Shown one piece after another: positions 1 to 6,097 of a stretch of 9,600 nucleotides of DNA. The notes beneath the pieces were generated by a model. It was not told the DNA's origin, made no database searches, and worked only from the letters and a program-made list of their open reading frames with translations. A program made the position numbers and the translations under genes. This DNA comes from Prevotella sp. (GTDB lineage Bacteria; Bacteroidota; Bacteroidia; Bacteroidales; Dysgonomonadaceae), in assembly GCA_031260865.1 (NCBI GenBank), contig JAISKQ010000104.1, positions 1-9,600 on the forward strand, given 5' to 3'. How positions within the stretch are numbered: position 1 is the stretch's first letter; each line of letters opens with the position of its first letter.

Positions 1-1709
1 ACAACCCGCCTATGCAATTCCGTCTCTAAGTTGAGGAGCTTATCTTTTTCACTTTGCAGCATCTTGTTTACAGGAATACCTGTCCAACGGGAAACGACAT
101 CAGCAATATCATAAGCGTCTACTTCTTCTTTGACCATCGCCTGACCGCCCTGCATTTCATGCAACTGGGATTTCAGTTTTTCTATTTCCGTCTCCAATTC
201 TTTTATTTTGCCATAGCGCAATTCCGCCACTTTTCCGTAATCGCCTTCGCGTTCCGCCTTATCAGCCTCAAAATTAGCATTTTCTATATCTACTTTATTT
301 TGCTGAATCTTATTGATGACTTCTTTTTCGGATTGCCATTTTGCTTTAAGTCCGGTTTCCACCTCTTTTAATTCACTGATTTCTTTCGTTAACTCAGCTT
401 CTTTTTGAGTGTCATTTTCACGACGGATGGCTTCCCTTTCTATCTCCAATTGCTTGATACGGCGACTTTTTTCATCTAATTCTTCCGGAACGGAATCCAC
501 TTCCATCCGAAGTTTAGACGCGGCTTCATCCATCAGGTCAATCGCTTTATCGGGAAGAAAACGGTCGGTTATATAACGGTCGGATAGTTGAACAGCCGCG
601 ATAATAGCCTCATCTTTGATACGTACCTTATGGTGATTCTCATATTTCTCTTTCAACCCGCGCAAGATAGAAATGGCGTCCATTTCGCCGGGTTCATCTA
701 CGGTCACGATCTGGAAACGGCGTTCCAAGGCTTTATCCTTTTCAAAATACTTCTGATACTCATCCAATGTTGTAGCGCCAATCGAACGCAATTCGCCGCG
801 CGCGAGAGCCGGCTTCAGTATATTGGCGGCATCCATAGCCCCCTCGCTCTTACCCGCGCCAACCAATGTATGTATTTCGTCAATGAAAAGGATAATCTCG
901 CCTTCCGACTTAATAACTTCATTGACTACGGATTTCAACCGTTCTTCAAATTCACCTTTATATTTTGCGCCGGCGATCAAAGCCCCCATATCCAAAGAGT
1001 ATATTTGTTTGCTCTTCAGGTTTTCGGGAACATCGCCACGCACAATACGATGAGCAAGTCCTTCAGCTATCGCTGTTTTACCGGTTCCCGGTTCGCCTAT
1101 CAGTATAGGATTATTCTTTGTCCTACGACTTAGTATCTGAAGCACGCGCCGGATTTCGTCATCGCGTCCGATCACAGGGTCTAATTTACCATCCCGTGCT
1201 CTTTGTGTCAGGTTTATCGCGTATTTTTCCAAAGACTGATAGGTGTCTTCCGCATTCTGACCGGTCACATTGCTTCCTTTACGCAATTCATTGATAGCCA
1301 ACCTCAGTCCTTTTTCGGAAACGCCAGCGTCCTTTAGTATTTGCGCCGCTGAATTTTTACCCGATAATATACCAAGTAGAAGATGTTCCATCGAAATATA
1401 TTGGTCTCCCATCTTCTTAGCATAATCCTGCGCTTTATCCAGCGCCTCGTTGCTTTCTCTGCTTAGATAAGGATCTCCCCCACCCGATACTTTGGGGTAT
1501 GAGTCTATTTCTTTGTCGAATACAGCTGTAAGATGAACGGGATTAATTCCTAACTTTTGAAAAAGATAATTGACAACATTCTCTCCAATCATAATCACTC
1601 CGAGAAGGATGTGAGCGGGTTCAATAGCCTGTTGTCTCTTTTCTTTCGTTATCTCAACCGCCTTTTGAACAGCTTCCTGAGATTTAATTGTAAAATTGTT
1701 AAAGTTCAT
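1..1709 (-). CDS. clpB: ATP-dependent disaggregase ClpB, N-terminal 569 residues (C-terminus beyond window)
   Basis: ClpB is a cytoplasmic Hsp100 AAA+ hexamer that threads aggregated proteins through its pore and works with DnaK/DnaJ/GrpE. The frame is open from the ATG at 1707-1709 to the window edge. The protein starts [15 protein letters not shown], the usual ClpB beginning. Visible parts, in order, are the Clp-N double repeat (about 1-145), a linker, and nucleotide-binding domain 1. That domain has Walker A GEPGTGKT (205-212), the pore-loop [10 protein letters not shown] with Tyr250, Walker B FIDEIH (Asp277, Glu278) and a paired arginine finger ERRFQ (Arg330/331). A charged coiled-coil M domain follows (about 400-525), which separates ClpB from ClpA and ClpC. 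The WTGIP motif that opens the second half is present (Trp542). Numbering runs within about one residue of E. coli ClpB, so roughly 290 residues are missing off the left edge. No frameshift is seen. It is probably transcribed alone, from the sigma-54-like site just upstream. Confidence 0.97.
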   Translation of the reverse strand, partial: MNFNNFTIKSQEAVQKAVEITKEKRQQAIEPAHILLGVIMIGENVVNYLFQKLGINPVHLTAVFDKEIDSYPKVSGGGDPYLSRESNEALDKAQDYAKKMGDQYISMEHLLLGILSGKNSAAQILKDAGVSEKGLRLAINELRKGSNVTGQNAEDTYQSLEKYAINLTQRARDGKLDPVIGRDDEIRRVLQILSRRTKNNPILIGEPGTGKTAIAEGLAHRIVRGDVPENLKSKQIYSLDMGALIAGAKYKGEFEERLKSVVNEVIKSEGEIILFIDEIHTLVGAGKSEGAMDAANILKPALARGELRSIGATTLDEYQKYFEKDKALERRFQIVTVDEPGEMDAISILRGLKEKYENHHKVRIKDEAIIAAVQLSDRYITDRFLPDKAIDLMDEAASKLRMEVDSVPEELDEKSRRIKQLEIEREAIRRENDTQKEAELTKEISELKEVETGLKAKWQSEKEVINKIQQNKVDIENANFEADKAEREGDYGKVAELRYGKIKELETEIEKLKSQLHEMQGGQAMVKEEVDAYDIADVVSRWTGIPVNKMLQSEKDKLLNLETELHRRV

Positions 1710-1763
1710 ATATTTAGATTTTTATTTTTTTTGATTAATAATACAATATCCTGATTATAAACG

Positions 1764-1804
1764 CCCAAAATACGTGCCAAATAATATATCGCGACAAAAT
1801 GACA
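1764..1804 (-). promoter_or_regulatory. Sigma-54-like -24/-12 promoter of clpB, with GACAAAATGACA motif upstream
   Basis: Read on the minus strand, 1779-1773 is TGGCACG. Four bases later, 1768-1764 is TTGGG. The RpoN consensus is TGGCACG-N4-TTGCA, so the -24 element is perfect, the spacing is exact, and only the C of the -12 GC is replaced by G. Transcription would start near 1753, giving a leader of about 43 bases before the clpB ATG. Thirteen bases upstream of the -24 element lies GACAAAATGACA (1793-1804; TGTCATTTTGTC in the reading direction), two TGTC words seven bases apart, which may be a regulator site. No TAnnTTTG-type promoter is obvious in the same gap. The match is visible in the sequence; its use by RpoN is inferred. 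Confidence 0.5.
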
Positions 1805-1870
1805 GCCATTTTTCTTTAGTCAACACTTCCATCCGAAAGCCTTCCTCCCCAAGTGATTGAGGAAATATTA

Positions 1871-1919
1871 TTAAAAAAAAACAACAGAGGAGCTATCCTG
1901 CCAAGCAAGATAACTCCTC
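1871..1919 (-). terminator. Rho-independent terminator after nagB
   Basis: On the minus strand an 11-bp stem (1919-1909 with 1897-1887; GAGGAGTTATC against GATAGCTCCTC, one G-U pair) closes an 11-base loop. It is followed by TGTTG and then nine consecutive T (complement of the A run at 1873-1881). It starts 35 bases after the nagB stop codon, so it should end the amino-sugar transcript before the clpB promoter region. Confidence 0.9.
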
Positions 1920-1954
1920 CGTTTTATAAACCTCAACCTAAGAAACTTTTTAAA

Positions 1955-2764
1955 TTAAAGCAGGCTATCCGGATTCAGATTTTTACCTTCAATATCTTTA
2001 AAATAGTTATATGTCCCAACCTTCAATTCATAAGTGGCGATTTCGTCGCAAACGATGATTCCGTTGGAATGCAATTGCAATGCCGTAATAGTCCACATTT
2101 GGTTTATCGAACCCTCTACCGCCTGAGCCAAAGCCCTTGCCTTATTATTTCCGTTCACCATAATCAGAACTTCCTTCGCGTCAAGAATTGTTTGTACCCC
2201 AACTGTCAGCGCCGTTTTTGGCACTTTGTTCACGTCATTGTCAAAGAAGCGGGAATTCGCGATTATCGTATCTTGCGTCAATGTCTTAACGCGGGTACGT
2301 GAAGTCAACGAGGAACCCGGCTCGTTGAACGCGATATGTCCATCGGGACCGATACCTCCCAAAAACAGGTCGATACCGCCCATCGCTTTCATTTTATCTT
2401 CATACGCCACGCATTCCGCGTCCAAATCGGCAGCGTTCCCATTCAGGATATTCACATTTTCGGCATTAATATCTATATGGCTGAAAAAGTTATTCCACAT
2501 AAATGAGTAATAACTTTGGGGATGTTCTTTCGGTAAGCCGACATACTCGTCCATATTGAACGTAACCACATGGCGGAACGAAACTCTTTTTTCCTGATAA
2601 TGCTTAATCAAAGCGTTATACATACCCATCGGCGATGAACCCGTAGGCAAACCAAGCACAAAAGGTTTGTCCGCGGTGGGATTAGCCGCGTTGATCTTAG
2701 ACACCACATAGTTTGCCGCCCATTGGGAAAGCAAATCATAATTCGGTTGAATTATTAATCTCAT
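1955..2764 (-). CDS. nagB: Glucosamine-6-phosphate deaminase NagB
   Basis: The enzyme converts glucosamine 6-phosphate to fructose 6-phosphate and ammonia, feeding amino-sugar carbon into glycolysis. It is cytoplasmic and usually a hexamer. The 269-residue product matches the E. coli family length and numbering almost exactly. The phosphate-binding loop [10 protein letters not shown] lies near 38-47. Catalytic Asp72 is in FNMDEYVGL. Asp141, His143 and Glu148 are in [12 protein letters not shown]. Ser151, Arg158, Lys160 and Tyr254, which form the N-acetylglucosamine-6-phosphate allosteric site in E. coli NagB, are also present, so allosteric activation is likely (inference). It is the last gene of the cluster, 85 bases behind the NagB/PIG-L fusion gene and followed by a strong terminator. 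The ATG at 2762-2764 fits the conserved N-terminus MRLIIQ. No competing start is needed. Confidence 0.97.
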   Translation of the reverse strand: MRLIIQPNYDLLSQWAANYVVSKINAANPTADKPFVLGLPTGSSPMGMYNALIKHYQEKRVSFRHVVTFNMDEYVGLPKEHPQSYYSFMWNNFFSHIDINAENVNILNGNAADLDAECVAYEDKMKAMGGIDLFLGGIGPDGHIAFNEPGSSLTSRTRVKTLTQDTIIANSRFFDNDVNKVPKTALTVGVQTILDAKEVLIMVNGNNKARALAQAVEGSINQMWTITALQLHSNGIIVCDEIATYELKVGTYNYFKDIEGKNLNPDSLL

Positions 2765-2798
2765 AATATAATTTATACCTTAATTTTTGAGAAACAGG

Positions 2799-2836
2799 AC
2801 AAACCTTCCGGCGGTTAAGAGCGCCAAAAGGTTTGC
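2799..2836 (-). other. Intergenic stem-loop between the NagB/PIG-L fusion gene and nagB
   Basis: The outer arms 2800-2807 and 2828-2835 (CAAACCTT/AAGGTTTG) and inner arms 2810-2813 and 2822-2825 (GGCG/CGCC) surround an 8-base loop. On the plus strand the two bases between them are CC against AA, a mismatch. In the minus-strand RNA they become UU against GG, which can form wobble pairs, and the outermost pair adds another G-U. The minus-strand RNA can thus form a continuous stem of about 15 bp. No good U run follows on that strand; the T run (2837-2842) lies on the plus-strand side. An RNA-stability or processing element, or a leaky attenuator before nagB, is more likely than a full terminator (inference). 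Confidence 0.6.
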
Positions 2837-2849
2837 TTTTTTATTTAAT

Positions 2850-4832
2850 TTATAATGGATGATATTCTACAAATGCTTCTATCGCCTCATAAGACGCTAA
2901 GCCTAATTGCCTGAATAATTCCGCGGTGGCGCGATTCCTGTCTTCGGAGCGTTGCCAGAACAAACGTTCATCATTTCCCAGAAACGGAGCGCTTTCCATC
3001 TGAGATTGGTGCTTCAATATAGAGTTTCTTTTCTTACGAAGTTCTTCCGGAGAAATAGGCACAGCCATTTCGATATGGTCGATTTCCCATTCAGCCCATG
3101 CTCCGCGATACATCCAGAAGCGGCAATTTTTAAGCCATTCCGTACCTTTCAACTCATCAACCGCCGCAAGGATCGCGTCCAAACACACTTTGTGCGTTCC
3201 ATGAGGATCCGCCAAATCTCCCGCTACAAATACTTCATCAGGCTTGATTTCTTCCAGATAATTCTTCACGATTTCCACATCTGTTTCGGAAATAGGATTT
3301 TTCTTCACGCGTCCTGTTTCATAGAACGGAAGGTCAAGGAACCGCACATTATTGATATCCATTCCTATATAACGACAAGCTGTCGTCGCTTCCTGACGAC
3401 GGATACGAGCTTTCATGAAAAGAATGTCGGCGGTATCCACATCACCCTCTTTCTTATCATGTAACAGATATTGAAGAATATCGGCGTATTTCTTTTTCAA
3501 CTCATCATTTTCCGCGTTATAAGCGCTTCTCATATCCTCCAAGAATGAAACATAACGAATTACTTCCTCGTCTCCCACGGCAATATTACCGGAAGTCTGA
3601 TAGCCGAGATGCACATCATGTTTTTGGTCAACCAAGCGTTTTAATGTTCCACCCATCGAAATAACATCGTCATCCGGATGCGGACTGAAAACAATTACGT
3701 TCTTAGGGTATGGTTTCGCTCTTTCGGGACGGTTTGTATCATCGGCGTTTGGTTTTCCGCCCGGCCAGCCTGTTATTGTATGTTGAAGATCATTAAAAAT
3801 CTTGATATTCACATTATATGCCGAACCATACAGCGCCAATAATTCTCCGAGGTTATTATCCTGATAATCTTTGTTTGTCAATTTCAATATCGGCTTATTC
3901 ACCTTGAAACAGAGCCAAACAATAGCCCTGCGGATCAGTTTATTAGTCCACTCGCAGCTTGTCACCAACCAAGGGTGATTGATACGTGTCAACTCGAAAG
4001 CAGCGTTCAGGTCTATATACACATTCGCGTTCTGATGAGCTTGTAAGCACGAAGCCGGAACCGCGTCCGAGATAGAACCTTCCACCACATCTTTTATTCC
4101 GTTTGCCTTATCTTCGCCCCAAGCGATCAAAGCTATTTCTTTCGCTTTCAGGATAGTGGCTATACCCATAGTGACAGCGCTTGGCGGAACTTGCTCCAAC
4201 GAGCCGAATGTATTTACCGCTTCTTTCCGCGACTGTTGATCCAACAGAACCAAACGGGTTTGGGAATTCATGCTGGATCCCGCTATATTGATGCCAATAT
4301 TACCGGCGCGCCCCAAGCCCAAAAGCATGTAGTCGATGCCACCCACGCTCTGAATTGTTTGCTCATAAGCTTTGCAATAATTCAAGATTTCTTCTTTCGC
4401 CACAGATCCGTCCGGCGAATACACATTTTTAAGATCAATATCAATATAATCCAAAAATGATTCTTTTAATAATTTCAAGTTACTATTTGATAGCGGAGCA
4501 AGTGGATAAAATTCATATAGATTGAATATTATCACATTTTTAAAACTCAGCCCTTCTTCTTTATGCAAGCGGATAAGCTCCTGATAAATCGTTTGAGGAG
4601 AATGTCCTCCGGGTAGCGCGAGGACGAATTTAGCTCCTTCCGCTTCTTTCAATCTTATCTTGCCGGCTATATCTTTAGCTATATTTAAAGACGCTTCTAC
4701 CGATGATTCATAAATCTGTGTGGGCATTTTTTCAAGACGGGTCAAAGCTGATAACTCAAACTCGTTTTCAGGACGATAGTAGCGTTGTGACACCCTATCC
4801 AGTACAATTTGCGAACTTAAATCTAATCTCAT
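2850..4832 (-). CDS. Fusion of a degenerate NagB-like domain and a PIG-L/LmbE-family deacetylase
   Basis: This 660-residue protein is usually labelled glucosamine-6-phosphate deaminase in Bacteroidales, but the sequence argues otherwise. Residues about 40-290 are a NagB/SIS-type fold with the sugar-phosphate loop ALPGGHSP (72-79). The four catalytic positions of NagB (Asp72, Asp141, His143, Glu148) are Tyr106, Ala176, Asn178 and Ile183. The sequence here is LGRAGNIGINIAGSS in place of [15 protein letters not shown], so deaminase activity is unlikely. A linker (about 290-375, with GWPGGKPNADD) leads to a PIG-L domain (about 378-560). That domain carries the zinc and catalytic motif SPHPDDD (His385, Asp387, Asp388) and a late histidine motif DPHGTHK (His544, His547). 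PIG-L enzymes remove acetyl groups from N-acetylglucosamine-type substrates. It stands between a ROK kinase and an intact nagB. The natural reading is an amino-sugar deacetylase with a ligand-sensing or scaffold N-domain (inference); substrate unknown. The ATG at 4830-4832 is the only sensible start. The upstream gap is 150 bases. Confidence 0.9.
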   Translation of the reverse strand: MRLDLSSQIVLDRVSQRYYRPENEFELSALTRLEKMPTQIYESSVEASLNIAKDIAGKIRLKEAEGAKFVLALPGGHSPQTIYQELIRLHKEEGLSFKNVIIFNLYEFYPLAPLSNSNLKLLKESFLDYIDIDLKNVYSPDGSVAKEEILNYCKAYEQTIQSVGGIDYMLLGLGRAGNIGINIAGSSMNSQTRLVLLDQQSRKEAVNTFGSLEQVPPSAVTMGIATILKAKEIALIAWGEDKANGIKDVVEGSISDAVPASCLQAHQNANVYIDLNAAFELTRINHPWLVTSCEWTNKLIRRAIVWLCFKVNKPILKLTNKDYQDNNLGELLALYGSAYNVNIKIFNDLQHTITGWPGGKPNADDTNRPERAKPYPKNVIVFSPHPDDDVISMGGTLKRLVDQKHDVHLGYQTSGNIAVGDEEVIRYVSFLEDMRSAYNAENDELKKKYADILQYLLHDKKEGDVDTADILFMKARIRRQEATTACRYIGMDINNVRFLDLPFYETGRVKKNPISETDVEIVKNYLEEIKPDEVFVAGDLADPHGTHKVCLDAILAAVDELKGTEWLKNCRFWMYRGAWAEWEIDHIEMAVPISPEELRKKRNSILKHQSQMESAPFLGNDERLFWQRSEDRNRATAELFRQLGLASYEAIEAFVEYHPL

Positions 4833-4982
4833 TTCAATTTTTTATGATTTTAATGTATAATGTTTTGGTTATAACAAGGTTACGTTTCACCGCGCCATTC
4901 GGACAGTTACAAGCAACCTTAAACGTTCATCGCTTCGCGCCGCTAAAGGCTAACAGCGACTTGCTGCAATAGGTCAACGGCT

Positions 4983-5807
4983 TTAAAGCACAAGAGCCGC
5001 CGCTCCCAATAAATTAATATCTTCTTTTTTAGACAACAATACTCTTACCCTCTTCAATGTTTCGGGGTATGGAAACGTACCCGCTACTTCAAACATTTTT
5101 TTGTAAAATAATTGGTATCCTGCCGAAAGACCTCCGCCTAAGATGATTGCCTGCGGGTCGTAAGTGAATAGAATAGCCTTTATCAGGTTTCCGATATGTC
5201 CTCCCAATTCGTCCCATAGCGCGAGCATATTCGCGTTTCCCGTTAGAGCGAGGTTTAGCGCGTCGCGTCCGGTGACATTATTCCGGTCGAAAAGTTTTCG
5301 ACTGCAATAATATTCATAATCGGCGTCTAAATAAGGAAGACTCCCTATTTCTCCGGCTCCGGTATTATTACCATAATATAATTCATTGTTGATAATAATA
5401 CCCGCGCCCACGCCGGTGCCCAACGTCACACATACAATATGGCGATGTGACGTACCTTCGCCATAATAGCGTTCTCCAAAAGCAAAGCAATTGGATTCGT
5501 TATTCACAAAAACCGGAAGCCTGAATTCTCTTTCTAAAATATCTTTCAGATACACCTTCTTCCATGCCGGGATATTCACCGCGTTATATACAATGCCTTG
5601 TTCGGCGTCAACAACAGAAGGCACGCCAATGCCTATTCCCTTGATATTGGAATTTTTTATTTTGCGAATCATATCGCATAAATTCTCAAGGATGATTTCT
5701 TCGGATTCATGAGCTTTCGTCGGCGCTTCTATCTTTCTATAAATAACGCCTCCATCAACTACTCCCATGCGGACTTTTGTACCGCCTATATCTATTCCTA
5801 TTCTCAT
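4983..5807 (-). CDS. ROK-family sugar kinase lacking the zinc motif
   Basis: ROK kinases transfer phosphate from ATP to hexoses or amino sugars such as glucose, N-acetylglucosamine or N-acetylmannosamine, in the cytoplasm. The 274-residue protein shows the N-terminal phosphate motif DIGGTK (6-11), the second ATP motif TLGTGVGAGIII (128-139) and the adenosine-side ILGGGLSAG (222-230). The usual GEIGH is GEIGS here (Ser156), and the CxCGxxGC zinc cluster that follows in most family members is absent; only Cys168 lies in that segment. The usual catalytic aspartate of the NDAN motif is Glu104 (NNESN). No N-terminal helix-turn-helix is present, so this is a kinase-type ROK and not a NagC/Mlc-type repressor. 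It is the first gene of the leftward amino-sugar cluster and divergent from recG. Amino-sugar or glucose specificity is inferred from the neighbours only. Start: ATG at 5805-5807, directly before the DIGGTK strand. Confidence 0.9.
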   Translation of the reverse strand: MRIGIDIGGTKVRMGVVDGGVIYRKIEAPTKAHESEEIILENLCDMIRKIKNSNIKGIGIGVPSVVDAEQGIVYNAVNIPAWKKVYLKDILEREFRLPVFVNNESNCFAFGERYYGEGTSHRHIVCVTLGTGVGAGIIINNELYYGNNTGAGEIGSLPYLDADYEYYCSRKLFDRNNVTGRDALNLALTGNANMLALWDELGGHIGNLIKAILFTYDPQAIILGGGLSAGYQLFYKKMFEVAGTFPYPETLKRVRVLLSKKEDINLLGAAALVL

Positions 5808-5934
5808 GATATGAATATATTATGTCTATTATTTCTATATATATAATGCTTTTTAGACTATTAAAGTTCATTTAAAAAAAACAAAAATAAGCCATCGGTT
5901 ATCTGTACTTTCGCTATAAAGTATAAGACTAATA

Positions 5935-5966
5935 CAAAGATACACAGCATTGGAAGAATAAACACT
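5935..5966 (-). promoter_or_regulatory. Candidate Bacteroidota-type promoter for the amino-sugar cluster
   Basis: On the minus strand TATCTTTG (5942-5935) matches the Bacteroides -7 box TAnnTTTG perfectly. The -33 region is poor: only AGTG sits at 20-base spacing, and a TTTA lies at 16 bases. Transcription would begin near 5928, leaving a leader of about 120 bases before the ROK kinase ATG. A second perfect -7 match, TATTTTTG (5889-5882), has no partner box. The palindrome at 5972-5989 lies immediately upstream. Confidence 0.4.
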
Positions 5967-5971
5967 ACTCT

Positions 5972-5989
5972 AAATGTTAATTAACATTT
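5972..5989. promoter_or_regulatory. 18-bp perfect palindrome between divergent genes, possible operator
   Basis: AAATGTTAATTAACATTT reads the same on both strands over 18 bases, with no spacer. It sits 5-6 bases upstream of the candidate -33 region of the sugar-gene promoter and about 40 bases upstream of that of recG. A dimeric repressor or activator controlling the sugar genes is a reasonable guess. No regulator gene is in the window and I do not recognise the motif. AT-rich sequence raises the chance of random palindromes, but 9 of 9 matching half-site positions is well above what one expects in a 290-base gap. Confidence 0.5.
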
Positions 5990-6026
5990 TAATAATTTAT
6001 TTTTATTCCTATACGGCGTAATCTTA

Positions 6027-6056
6027 CCTGAAATATTCTTTTAATTATTATCTTCG
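6027..6056 (+). promoter_or_regulatory. Weak candidate promoter for recG
   Basis: TATCTTCG (6049-6056) differs from the -7 consensus TAnnTTTG at one base. CCTG (6027-6030) lies 18 bases upstream, a poor match to the TTTG -33 box. The start site would be near 6063, about 35 bases before the recG ATG. It is the best plus-strand candidate in this gap, but it is not strong. Confidence 0.3.
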
Positions 6057-6097
6057 CATCGTATTTTACAATCAAGAGTGAACATTATTTGCAGCCA

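Noticed and set aside
1755..1832. A 25-codon minus-strand open frame (starts MEVLTKEKW, ends YFGRL) just upstream of clpB.
   Set aside because: It overlaps the sigma-54-like promoter, matches no family I know, and is short enough to occur by chance. It may be the worn end of an older gene, but there is no evidence beyond its composition.
4929..4939. An 11-base word ATCGCTTCGCG shared with 8549-8559, both in gaps between genes.
   Set aside because: About ten shared 11-mers are expected by chance in a window of this size, and the surrounding sequences do not match.
4833..4982. A possible separate promoter for the fusion gene (TAACCTTG on the minus strand).
   Set aside because: There is one mismatch in the -7 box and no -33 partner. 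Co-transcription from the kinase promoter is the simpler reading, despite the 150-base spacing.
6089..6097. An upstream in-frame TTG start for recG.
   Set aside because: It adds only three residues, and the ATG at 6098 gives the expected length and N-terminus.
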